Part shown: piece by piece, positions 31,585-40,750 of the stretch | Position numbering within the stretch: position 1 is the stretch's first letter | How the letters are laid out: every line of letters begins with the position of its first letter | The notes under the pieces: model-generated | What the model saw: only the letters and a program-made list of their open reading frames with translations | Databases searched by the model: none | What the model was told of the DNA's origin: nothing | Translations under genes and position numbers: made by a program | From: Melanopsichium pennsylvanicum | Lineage: Eukaryota > Basidiomycota > Ustilaginomycetes > Ustilaginales | NCBI GenBank assembly: GCA_900208305.1 | Contig: OAPG01000003.1 | Location: forward strand, 372,001 to 436,000 | DNA length: 64,000 nt | Direction of reading: 5' to 3'

Positions 31585-32265
31585 ACTCGGACTAGTTCAA
31601 CAGCTGATACCTCTCTACCTGGTCGGACAGTGGATAGGAGAAATATAGCGATTGGAACGATGCGGATGAGAGTGGAAAGCCAATTGGGAAAGAGCGGAGG
31701 CGAAGAGAGTCCAGGCAGATCCAGGTGGCCTCGTGGCGGCGAGTTTTGTGAGATAATGGGACAGAAAAGAGAGAAACAAGGTCTCAACACTCGCTTACAG
31801 GCACACTACTGCTGCAAATTATTTAAATTACTGTACTGATGCGGAATCACAGAATTGAGCGCGGGGGGGAAAAGAGTTTACCGTCGCCTCTCCCTTTGTC
31901 CCTGCCGCAACATCACAGCCTCAGAGCACCCTATTCGAGGATCTGAACGCGACTCACTCCAATTTCAAGGCTGTGCCTAAGCTCCATTTTATTTTAGTAG
32001 TCTCGACTATTCGATCTGACACTTCCAGCAAATTTTATGCCGATCTCACATCACGAAGAAAAAAGAAAAAAAGATAAAAGAAAAAAAAGGGCAATGGCAA
32101 ATGAACAGCCGAATCACGCCTAAAGTGATAGTATCTTGACAACGTCCGTGCAGAGTGGAGGACAGATTGACGGGGATCATGTGCTGAGTTCTTAACCTGC
32201 ATCTTAACTTCCCATCATATTATCTGTCCAGACACATTAATCACATTCAACGCCACACTTTCATA
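31585..32265. promoter_or_regulatory. Divergent promoter region
   Basis: 681 bp between the divergent Pmp3-like and DsbA-like genes. It contains a 37-nt purine tract and no recognisable gene. Confidence 0.45.
32055..32091 (+). repeat. Polypurine (A/G) tract
   Basis: 37 nt of A and G with a single T, in the promoter of the DsbA-like gene. Such tracts can exclude nucleosomes. Confidence 0.8.
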
Positions 32266-32964
32266 ATGGCACTCCCTCCTACGCTGCAGGCACTTTCAAT
32301 TGGGTCGCTGACCGCACCCAACACTCTCGAGTTGTACCTCGACTATCTCTGCCCGTTCTCTGCCAAGCAACTCAAAGGCGTCAACGAGTACCTACTCCCT
32401 CTCGTCATCGGAGACTCGGCTCGGTACAAGGATAAAGTTCGCATTGTCATCCGACCATATCCTCAGCCTTGGCACTCGAGCTCCACCCTCTTGCACGAAT
32501 CCGCACTCGCAGTAGCCAAAATTGCGCTTACGGATCCCCAAGTCACGGCTGTGCCGGATCGCAATGCGTTCTGGCTGTACTCATTGGAGCTCATGAAGGA
32601 GCAGGAACGCTTCTTTGACGGTCCTGCCAGGGGCAAGGCTCCCGATCAGATTCGCGGGGAGCTCGCAACACTGGCTATTGAGACAGTTGGAGAGGGACCT
32701 AAAAAGCGCAAACAGAGTGCTATCCACAGAGATCTGCAAGGTACGCCCCTTGGACAATCCGTCAAGAACCTCATCCGTGTCGAGAAGGAAGGGAATGGAG
32801 GTAGCTCGGTAGTGCCGGAGCTCAAGTACTGTGTCAAGCTTGGAAGGCAGAACGGTATTCATGTCACACCAACTTGCCTTTGGAACGGTCTCGCCGAAGG
32901 TAGTATCTCTTCTTCTTTCGACCAGGCCGCTTGGACGGACTTCATCAGCAAGCAGCTCGCTTGA
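32266..32964 (+). CDS. DsbA-like thioredoxin-fold protein
   Basis: A 232-aa protein with a thioredoxin/DsbA-type start: strand L-E-L-Y-L-D-Y, then L-C-P-F-S (Cys29). The canonical C-x-x-C is reduced to one cysteine (C-P-F-S). Later V-T-P-T-C-L-W-N-G carries the conserved cis-Pro loop (T-P-T) of the fold. There is no signal peptide, so it is likely cytosolic. The single active-site Cys suggests glutathione-dependent transferase, isomerase or peroxidase activity rather than disulfide formation, but this is inference. Related fungal proteins are uncharacterised. The divergent neighbour is the Pmp3-like gene. Confidence 0.8.
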   Translation: MALPPTLQALSIGSLTAPNTLELYLDYLCPFSAKQLKGVNEYLLPLVIGDSARYKDKVRIVIRPYPQPWHSSSTLLHESALAVAKIALTDPQVTAVPDRNAFWLYSLELMKEQERFFDGPARGKAPDQIRGELATLAIETVGEGPKKRKQSAIHRDLQGTPLGQSVKNLIRVEKEGNGGSSVVPELKYCVKLGRQNGIHVTPTCLWNGLAEGSISSSFDQAAWTDFISKQLA

Positions 32965-33174
32965 GCATGTTCTGACATACTTTGTCGCTGCAATCTCACT
33001 CTATCGACTTGTGTGGGGAATGTGTGATCGTTTCAATTCTTCTGTATTGGAAATGTTGTTTACAACAAATCTATCTTTAGTAGTCCGAAATGAGTGGAAA
33101 GTATGGCGCGGAGAGTGAGTTCAAGAGCTTCTACTGTGGAGGTGAGAGCGAAATTGTTCTGCAAAGACCCAGCC

Positions 33175-35085
33175 TTAGCGCTGAGCACGAGCGGGAGCGG
33201 CAGCTCCAGCAGCAGGCTTCTTTCCGGGCAAGTCTCGCTCCTCAATAAAGAAGAGTGCCAAGAAAGCCAGCAGACCAGCGCCAGCGATTGCGATGAAGAC
33301 AGTGTGCATCGACTGCTCATAAGCACCGATCGCAGCCAGACGAAGAGGCTTGCTTAGGTTCTTGATCGCTCCCGCGTCCTCCCTGATCAATTGAATGACC
33401 TTACGAGGAATCTGGGTCTTCTCCAAGTTGTTCTGCAGTCTGTTTTGCAAGATAGCACTGGTCAACGAGATTCCCAGAACAGAACCAGTTGCACGGAACA
33501 GATACGTGACACCAGTTGCAGCTGCCATATCTTTAGGGTCTACCGAAGCAATGAGCGCAACCAGAGTGATAGTCAGGATCGATCCATAAGCGGCACCACC
33601 CAAAGGCATGGTGGCCCAGTAGAAGAATTCCGAAGTTCCACGGTGCCAGAAGCACATCATAAGCGGACCAATGAAGCCGAGCAAGCCTCCGAGGAGGAGC
33701 ATGCTGCGGTATCTTCCTGTTCGCGCCATGATGAGACCGCTACCCAGACTGCAGCTGGAGGCGATGATTGCGTTGGGAATGAGATGAACACCAGCGTACT
33801 TTTTGGTGGTCTGTTCGACACTTTCAAAGTAGTTGGGAACGTTGAAGATGATACCAAACTGAGACATGGTGATGAACCAGCAGGCGATAGCGACGAAGCC
33901 GGGCGTGCGGTTGAAGAGCACCGACATTGGCATCAGTGGCTCACGCGCAACGTAGCGCTCAACAAGGACAAAGAGGACCAGGGTGGCGCCACCACCAATG
34001 AGAGAGCCAAGGACGAGGCTGTCGGTCCACTCGCGCTCGTTGCCTCCCAAACTGAGACCCACAAGAATTAGGGTGACGGAAGTGACGAGGGAGAGCGAAC
34101 CGAGAGCATCGATACGCTTGATCTTCTCAATCATGCTACCTGGTCCAGCTGGGATATCGATCTTCCATGAGACAACGGCAAAGTGAATGGCACAAAGCGG
34201 CACCTGCAAGAGGAAGGCCCATCTCCAACCAAGTCCACCATCAGCCAAAGCACCACCGAGAGGACCACCAAGAGCAGCACCGGTAGCATAGACCAGGTTG
34301 CCGAGTCCTTGCCAAGTACCTCGAGCCTTGAGGCTGACAAGATCGCTCGTGACCAGGGTGGCCATGGTGGTCAGACCACCTCCTCTGCAGGATCAAAGAA
34401 AAAAAAATGATAGGAGATGAAGTAATGTTGCAAGTCAGTGCCAGCTTAATCTGGGTAGCAAAGAGGTTTTCTGAATTGGAACTTACCCAATACCTGCGAT
34501 AGCCCTAGCAGCACACAGCTGCCAGAAAGTCTGGCTGAGACCACAAAGAAGAGATCCGATCAGGAATACGATCGACGCAAAGAGAGTTGCAGCCTTACGA
34601 CCGAAAATGTCAGAAGCTCGACCATACAGCGGCTGGAAAGCAGTTTGGGTCAGCAAGTAGCTGGTTCCAAGCCAACTGGCCTCCTTGCTCACACGAAACT
34701 CGGAGCCGACACTGTTGATGATGGTAGCGACAATTGTGCCGTCAAGAGCGGCGAGGAATGAGCCGATCCACATTGCGCCCATGATCACCCAGATGTCGGG
34801 ACGAAGAGGGGGTTCCTCGGGCTCTTCAGCGATAGCATGAGCACCCGAGATGGAAAAATGGCTCTGGTCCAAGGGCACGAAGGCGGACGAGTTGGGATCG
34901 ACGCCGTGGGCCGCGCCCTGGATGGCACTGAAGGCCGATTCTTGTGCGATGGCATCTTCTGCTTCGGCGGTGAGGTCAGGTCGACCGATGCTGGCGGCAA
35001 AGCTGGGACGGTGGCGCGAGACGGAGGATTTGCGCTGTTGGGCATCTCCCAATAGTGGAGTGCGCTCGGATTGTGCGGGCGCCAT
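33175..35085 (-). CDS. DHA2-family MFS transporter (multidrug or vacuolar amino acid)
   Basis: Two exons: 35085-34487 and 34384-33175, across a 102-nt intron (GTAAGT donor, CTGCAG acceptor), giving 602 aa. The splice sits in A-I-A-G-I-G-G-G-G, a conserved DHA2 glycine run. Helix 1 has L-D-G-T-I-V-A-T (114-121), the drug:H+ antiporter motif, and R-A-S-D-I-F-G-R-K follows helix 2. About 14 transmembrane segments are expected. The ~100-residue N-terminal cytosolic tail contains E-R-T-P-L-L-G-D, a dileucine-like signal often seen in vacuolar carriers. This, with overall likeness to Vba-type transporters, suggests the vacuolar membrane. Drug export at the plasma membrane is the alternative. Confidence 0.9.
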
Positions 35086-36206
35086 GGTCGAATGAGTGAG
35101 GGATGGCGGTCTAGATCAATGTCATGAAACAAGGAAGTCAAAAGATCATTTTGACGATCCATTTACAAAAGAGAAGCTGTTCAAAAAAGCCTCTTTCTTT
35201 GTGACACGATAGACTTACGACAGCCTCTGTGAACGTCAACACAGTGGGCGCGGGGACATCGCAGTCTTGTCTCAGAGGAAGCGAGCTGCAGTTCAGAAAA
35301 CCGAACTTCCGAATGAAGAGCTGCAGACCAGTTCAACGATAAGGAGAGAGCGGCCAATTGAAAATTTTGTGATAAGGAACGACTGCTTTAAATCCTCGAG
35401 AAGGAACTGTTAAGCTTTTGAGTTCAAGCCCCGCCATCATCAACGGGTACCGAGGTCAATTGTTGACTAGTTGGACATTCAACTTGATGCATTCAATTAT
35501 CTTCTAGCTCGAAACTGTTCGGATACACCTGGATGCGCTGATACGCCAAAACCGCAGAATCTGTCGTACGGAAGAAGCTGCACGGACGCAAGCCCCCGAC
35601 GCAACTGATAACCCTCAGATACGTTTGAATTGTGCACGGGGCCATGCATACAGACAGCGCGTAACGCACAGACCATCTTCTCCGCAACTAATTTGATCAG
35701 AAAATTTTTTCTCAACATGCCGCCAAAATCTTGTCCAAGTTTGCAATCTTGATCGCTGAACTCACACTTAATCCGATAAGCGATCTAGACTTTCCTTGCA
35801 ATAGTTCGCACGCTGCGGTTGGGTTCTGGACATTCTAAAAGTCGGCTTTTCCATCGGCTTCCAAGCATCCAGCCTCCACAGCGGCAATGCAATCCGCAAA
35901 CATGATGACAGACGAGATGAACTCACCGGCGACTAAAATCATGCCATCGTTGCGGATTGACGAGCCGAAATGCAGTCTTCTATTTGGTGCCAAGGAGTTT
36001 GTGGTGTCATTCAAGAAGCTTTCCCTTTTGACCAATGAATCCAGCAGGTCGTGGGCGGACTATAGATGTGTGGAAAACTTGAGACCAACTTCTTCTGGCA
36101 GCAGATCCGAACACACCCACATGCTCACATCTATATATATGCATATATACTTGCCACTGTCTTCACAGCATCCGGTTCGTCTATCAACACATGACCCCTA
36201 TCCAAG
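35086..36206. promoter_or_regulatory. Divergent promoter region
   Basis: 1.1 kb between the divergent transporter and dehydrogenase genes. No gene supported. A TATA-like AT tract lies close to the dehydrogenase start. Confidence 0.45.
36132..36140 (+). promoter_or_regulatory. TATA-like AT tract
   Basis: TATATATAT, followed by GCATATATAC, 67-75 bp before the ATG of the dehydrogenase gene. Confidence 0.4.
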
Positions 36207-37271
36207 ATGAGCGGTACACACAAGTTTTATTCACTCCCCGAGCCTTCCGCTCGCAAGGATTTCTCTGTTCTCAGTCTCAAGGAGGGGCCTGTCCCCAGGC
36301 CAGAACCTAATGAAGTGCTCATCAAGGTTCACGCCGTCTCTCTCAATTATCGCGACTTGATCATCGCAAAGGGCCAATATCCTCTGGACCTTAAGGAAGG
36401 CGAACTCATTCCCACCTCGGATGGCGCCGGCGAGGTTGTGGCGGTCGGCAGCAAGGTCACTAAATGGAAGCAAGGTGACCGAGTCATCAGCATATTCATG
36501 CAAGCTCACCAGAGCGGTGCCACCCCTAATAAGGAAGAAGTTAAGACCGCTCTCGGTGGAGGTCTCGATGGCATGCTTGCGCAGTACGTCGCCCTTTCCG
36601 AGACCGGTGTTGTCCGTGTTCCCTCGCACCTTTCTTACGAGGAAGCCGCCACTCTCCCTTGCGCTGCTCTCACGGCCTACAACGCTTTCTACGGTATCCC
36701 AACCCAGCAGCTGCGTGCAGGCGACACGGCTGTCGCGGAAGGCACTGGTGGAGTCAGTATTTTCGCCCTTCAGCTTGCGGCTGCTGCCGGCGCAAAGGTC
36801 GTCATCACATCTTCGTCTGACGACAAGCTCAAAAAAGCAGTGGATCTCATCCCTCAGAACCTACGTCACCTCATCACCACCGTCAATTACAAGACTAACC
36901 CTGACTGGGACAAGGTTGTTCTCGAGGTCACCAATGGCAAAGGTGCTGATCACGTCGTCGAAGTCGGCGGCCCAGGCACACTCGAGAAGGCTTTCAACTC
37001 GATCAAGCGCGGTGGTGTTATCTCGACTATTGGCTTCGTTGCACAAGGTGAAGCGCCCAACGTTGCTTACCATGCGCTCCAGACTGGTGCCTTTTTCAAG
37101 GGTATCTTGGTGGGCTCCAGGGAGCAGTTTGAGCATATGAACCAAATTATCGAGGACCACAAGATTAAGCCCTTGGTTGACAGAGTATTCCCCTTCGAGC
37201 AAGCTCAAGAGGCATACGCTTACCAGTGGAGCCAGGCTCATGTTGGCAAGGTTGTCATCAGCGTCTCCTGA
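36207..37271 (+). CDS. Zinc-independent medium-chain dehydrogenase/reductase
   Basis: A 354-aa enzyme of the MDR superfamily. It has the N-terminal GroES-like fold (V-S-L-N-Y-R-D-L near 49-56, then S-D-G-A-G-E-V-V-A-V-G) and a Rossmann cofactor domain with G-T-G-G-V-S-I-F-A-L-Q-L. The catalytic-zinc Cys and His of alcohol dehydrogenases are replaced (N-Y-R-D in place of C-x-x-D) and the four-Cys structural zinc lobe is missing. It should therefore be a zinc-free NAD(P)H-dependent reductase (quinone oxidoreductase or enoyl reductase-like) despite similarity to proteins labelled alcohol dehydrogenase. Soluble and probably cytosolic. The substrate is unknown. Confidence 0.88.
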   Translation: MSGTHKFYSLPEPSARKDFSVLSLKEGPVPRPEPNEVLIKVHAVSLNYRDLIIAKGQYPLDLKEGELIPTSDGAGEVVAVGSKVTKWKQGDRVISIFMQAHQSGATPNKEEVKTALGGGLDGMLAQYVALSETGVVRVPSHLSYEEAATLPCAALTAYNAFYGIPTQQLRAGDTAVAEGTGGVSIFALQLAAAAGAKVVITSSSDDKLKKAVDLIPQNLRHLITTVNYKTNPDWDKVVLEVTNGKGADHVVEVGGPGTLEKAFNSIKRGGVISTIGFVAQGEAPNVAYHALQTGAFFKGILVGSREQFEHMNQIIEDHKIKPLVDRVFPFEQAQEAYAYQWSQAHVGKVVISVS

Positions 37272-37459
37272 GTGTAGACAGCAAAGCAGATTCCCTTCAA
37301 TCTCATTTTAAAACTGTGTGATTTAAAGTGATCCGGGAGCCTGAAAAGAACTCTTTCTCTCGAGATATTTACCCACGAAGAAGCTGTCTTGCGGGTCTGA
37401 AACACATGGCAATGCGCGGGACCTTGAGAGTGCAATTTGTGTTATTACCGGTTTGTGAC

Positions 37460-37808
37460 CTAGTGCGAGTTGTCGACCTTCGGAGGCACAATGTTACCCT
37501 GACTCTGCTGTGGGGCTGACATTGTAGAACTGGAATCGGAGGCCTGCTTTTGCTGCTCTTCATGGGCAGTGTTCTTGTTGATGTTTTCTGCGTTCCTGGC
37601 GTACTTTCTGTGATCAACGAAACGCAAAGTGGTCAGTCGCTACGTCTCGTGAAGTGCAAGCCAAAATTCCAACCCGACAGCTTTTCCTACCGCTGGGCTT
37701 GTGCAAAAGCATGGCGCCGAATGGTACTCACGCTTTCAAGAAGTCGGTCTCTTTCTTTACAGCGTCAAAGTTGACGGTCCCATCCGCATTTTTCAGAATG
37801 TGTACCAT
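37460..37808 (-). CDS. Small two-exon hypothetical protein (74 aa)
   Basis: Exons 37808-37732 and 37607-37460, across a 124-nt intron (GC|GTGAGT donor, GATCACAG acceptor), give a 74-aa soluble protein. It starts M-V-H-I-L-K-N-A-D-G-T-V-N-F and continues with an amphipathic helix (V-K-K-E-T-D-F-L-K-A-K-Y-A-R-N-A-E-N-I). The second half is Gln/Ser/Asn-rich and ends P-P-K-V-D-N-S-H. The junction keeps the helix continuous, the start codon is ATG and both splice sites are canonical, so I think it is a real gene. I do not recognise the family and see no signal peptide or membrane segment. Confidence 0.6.
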
Positions 37809-38771
37809 GATGATTGACTCAGTTATGATGATGGTGCTTCTCTGATCTGATATTGTGGCCCTGAGGTGAGGAGGAGTCAAATGGTAATACGGTTTACCAC
37901 AACAGTGGTTGGGCAGAGGCAATGCCAGAGCTGATGGGCTGCAAGCAGAGCTCGCCTAACTGCTGTGCGTAGATGTGACGACGGGCTCAGCCTTGGTCTG
38001 AGCGCTTCTTAGTGACAAAACTGCCAAAACCGTGGGACTCAGCCATCCATCCAAATTGATTCTACTGTACTGAACACAGCCCGATCTGTACATCTGCTAG
38101 CACTTTTGTCGACGACGCGAGGTGCTTCTTAGACAATCGAATCTGTGACAGGTCACACAGTGTAAACATGTGCGAGCGTGGCAAAAGGACAGGGAAAGGG
38201 GAAAAGCAGCCGCGAAACGGAAGTCAACGCTCCGACACAGCGACGTAAAGCGTTGTCTGCTTGGTTTGAGCTCACTCTACCTCCACACTAACCACACAAC
38301 AAGGGAGGTTGAGCCAACACTCTCGTCTTGTGAAATGCTGTACGCACAACTGTATTGGAAAGTAGCTATGTCCGATGACCGCAATTTTCCGAATTTGTTA
38401 AAAATAAAGGAAATTATTATTTCTGGTTTCGTGTGATAGTCGACAGGCAAGCGGGTGGGGTGAAACACCGCTTCCATCGAAGCCATATTCACATTGCCTC
38501 GCGCGCGTTCGTTTGCCTCAGAGCCCGCCCTACATTATTTAGTATCCCTCCTCACCTTTCAGTCTCGCTTAGCTCAACAGGCCCCGTCGACTCGCACAGA
38601 TCCATGTTCAGCCCCTTTCCCTATCGTAGCTGTACTTATCACGATCTCAACCTTTAAAGCCTTATACTCTACACCTTCATCTCAAACCGGCCTGTTTCGT
38701 TTTCTTTGTATAGGCAATTTTTATCGACTAATCATTTCCAGTTTCAACTTGAAGCTATCCCACGCACGACA
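37809..38771. promoter_or_regulatory. Divergent promoter region
   Basis: 963 bp between the small hypothetical gene and the carboxypeptidase Y gene. The ~200 bp before the latter is CT-rich with no stable alternative gene. Frames here overlap the start of the carboxypeptidase in another frame. Confidence 0.45.
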
Positions 38772-40544
38772 ATGCGATCTACTTGGCTCTCCACCGCTTC
38801 GGCCGTCTTCGTGTGCGCCGCAGCACTCGCCAACGCCGCCAAGCTGCCCGCACCGCTCGAGCAGATCCATTACGACCAGGCAGGCAATCTCGTGTGGAAT
38901 GACGATACACAAGTCACCAAGGCCCTCCCTTCCCTCGGTCGACCTGACTTCTCTGGCCTCAACTTCGACCATGTCGCTGCCGCCGCTATCCCTGCCAAGC
39001 AGGCCGTCGAGGAGGTCTTGTCCGAGACCATGAAGCAGGCCGAGGATGTTCTTTCTTGGACCGAGAACGAGATTGAGCGCATCGAGCACAAGATTGAGCA
39101 GGCCATCACTCGTACCAAGCACGGCGTCAAACAGTGGATCCACACCGGCAAGGTCTTTGTCGACGGTCTCGAGTTCGAGCGTCTCACTCACCCCTCCTTC
39201 CCCAATTACTCCCTTCGTCTCAACACTCAACAATCCGAGTCATTCTGTGACAAGGATGTTGTGCAGTACAGCGGATACCTGGATATCTCGGACTCCAAGC
39301 ACCTTTGGTTCATCTTTTTCGAGTCCCGAAACAACCCTAAGCATGACCCCGTCGTCCTTTGGCTCAACGGTGGTCCCGGTTGCTCCTCCTCCACTGGTCT
39401 TCTGTTCGAGCTCGGCCCCTGCCGTGTCATCGATGAAGGTCGTGCTGTTAAGAACAACCCTCACTCGTGGAACAACAAGGCTAACCTGCTCTTCCTCGAC
39501 CAGCCCGTCGACGTTGGCTACTCGTACTCAGATAACGACCAGGTGAACAACTCGCCTGCCGCCGCCGAGGATGTTTACGCCTTCCTCCAGCTCTTCTTCA
39601 CCAAGTTCCCAAAGTACTCCAAGCTTCCCTTCACCGCCTCCGGTGAGTCGTACGCCGGCACATACCTTCCAAACATCGCATCGACCATCTACAAGAAGAA
39701 TCAGAACCTCGCTCTCGCTCGCTACAGCAACCCTGAGCTTGCTCCCAAGCACATCAACCTCGAAACCGTCATGATTGGCAATGGTCTCAGCTCGCCTCAG
39801 TACCAGTTCCCTTCGGTCCCTGAATACGCTTGCGGTGCCGACAACAAGTACGCCCTCTTCGACCCTGAGAGCTCCACCTGCGCCACCCTCGAGCAGCAGG
39901 CTGCTACCTGCAAGTCGCTTATCGAGTCTTGCCAGAAATACAACTCGCGTCTCACTTGCACCCCCGCCGCCCTCTACTGCTGGAGCCGACTCTACGGTCC
40001 TGCCCAGGAGACCGGCAAGAACCTCTACGATGTTCGCAAAGACTGCGACCGTGAGAAAGATGGGCCGCTCTGCTACAAGGACATGGAATACATCGAGACG
40101 CTCCTCAACAACCCTAACATCAAGAAGAACCTCGGTGTTCCCGAGTCTGTCACTTTCCAGTCGTGCAATATGAACATCAACCAAGCCTTCTTGCTTCAGG
40201 GTGATTCTATGCACGACTCGGCTGCTCTGCTTCCCGAGCTCATCGAGGACGGCATTCGTGTTCTCATCTACGCAGGCGAGGCCGACTTCATGTGCAACTA
40301 CATGGGCAACCTCGAGTGGATGCAGCAGCTTCAGACTTCGTATCTCAATGACTTCAACAACGGTACTGCTAAGGAGTGGACCGTGAATGGCAAGAAAGCG
40401 GGCCAAATCCGCCAAGGTGGTAAAGGTGCGGGTAATTTGACATACGCCAGAGTATATGAAGCTGGGCATATGGTGCCGTATGACCAACCTGAAGTCGCCG
40501 CTGAAATGCTCAACCGATGGCTTGCAAACAAAGCTCTTGCTTGA
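38772..40544 (+). CDS. PRC1: Carboxypeptidase Y-like vacuolar serine carboxypeptidase
   Basis: A 590-aa pre-pro-enzyme from the ATG at 38772; the frame is open 22 codons upstream, but the signal peptide (R-S-T-W-L-S-T-A-S-A-V-F-V) begins here. A propeptide of about 120 residues with charged helices (E-N-E-I-E-R-I-E-H-K-I-E-Q-A) precedes the S10 catalytic domain. G-G-P-G-C-S-S is at 200-206 and Ser293 lies in G-E-S-Y-A-G. Asp505 (G-E-A-D-F-M-C-N-Y) and His566 (A-G-H-M-V-P-Y-D-Q-P) complete the triad. The E-S-Y-A-G-T-Y-L-P-N-I-A and D-F-M-C-N-Y-M-G-N segments are typical of carboxypeptidase Y. It has many conserved Cys. It degrades peptides in the vacuole. Confidence 0.93.
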   Translation: MRSTWLSTASAVFVCAAALANAAKLPAPLEQIHYDQAGNLVWNDDTQVTKALPSLGRPDFSGLNFDHVAAAAIPAKQAVEEVLSETMKQAEDVLSWTENEIERIEHKIEQAITRTKHGVKQWIHTGKVFVDGLEFERLTHPSFPNYSLRLNTQQSESFCDKDVVQYSGYLDISDSKHLWFIFFESRNNPKHDPVVLWLNGGPGCSSSTGLLFELGPCRVIDEGRAVKNNPHSWNNKANLLFLDQPVDVGYSYSDNDQVNNSPAAAEDVYAFLQLFFTKFPKYSKLPFTASGESYAGTYLPNIASTIYKKNQNLALARYSNPELAPKHINLETVMIGNGLSSPQYQFPSVPEYACGADNKYALFDPESSTCATLEQQAATCKSLIESCQKYNSRLTCTPAALYCWSRLYGPAQETGKNLYDVRKDCDREKDGPLCYKDMEYIETLLNNPNIKKNLGVPESVTFQSCNMNINQAFLLQGDSMHDSAALLPELIEDGIRVLIYAGEADFMCNYMGNLEWMQQLQTSYLNDFNNGTAKEWTVNGKKAGQIRQGGKGAGNLTYARVYEAGHMVPYDQPEVAAEMLNRWLANKALA

Positions 40545-40750
40545 GATTTTTCGCCCTTTCAATATAGTGTACTGCATTAAATCTCTGGAAGATATTCATT
40601 CTCCTTTCGAAACATGTGTGGTGTGCTGTATGTGGCGGAATCTTCTGAGGGTTAACAACGAGAAATTCAACACAGGGGGAAGATTGCGTTATGTCAACAA
40701 GTCCTGCGTCGAAGACCTGCCACGCGGGTTGGCGGTGCTAGTGAAACCAA

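Noticed and set aside
25308..40544. Tandem duplication of the two S10 carboxypeptidases
   Set aside because: The proteins differ widely outside the catalytic motifs and one has a long propeptide, so they are old paralogues placed near each other.
39528..40577. 349-codon minus-strand frame
   Set aside because: Exact antisense of the carboxypeptidase Y gene, whose catalytic residues are intact; long antisense frames follow from codon bias.
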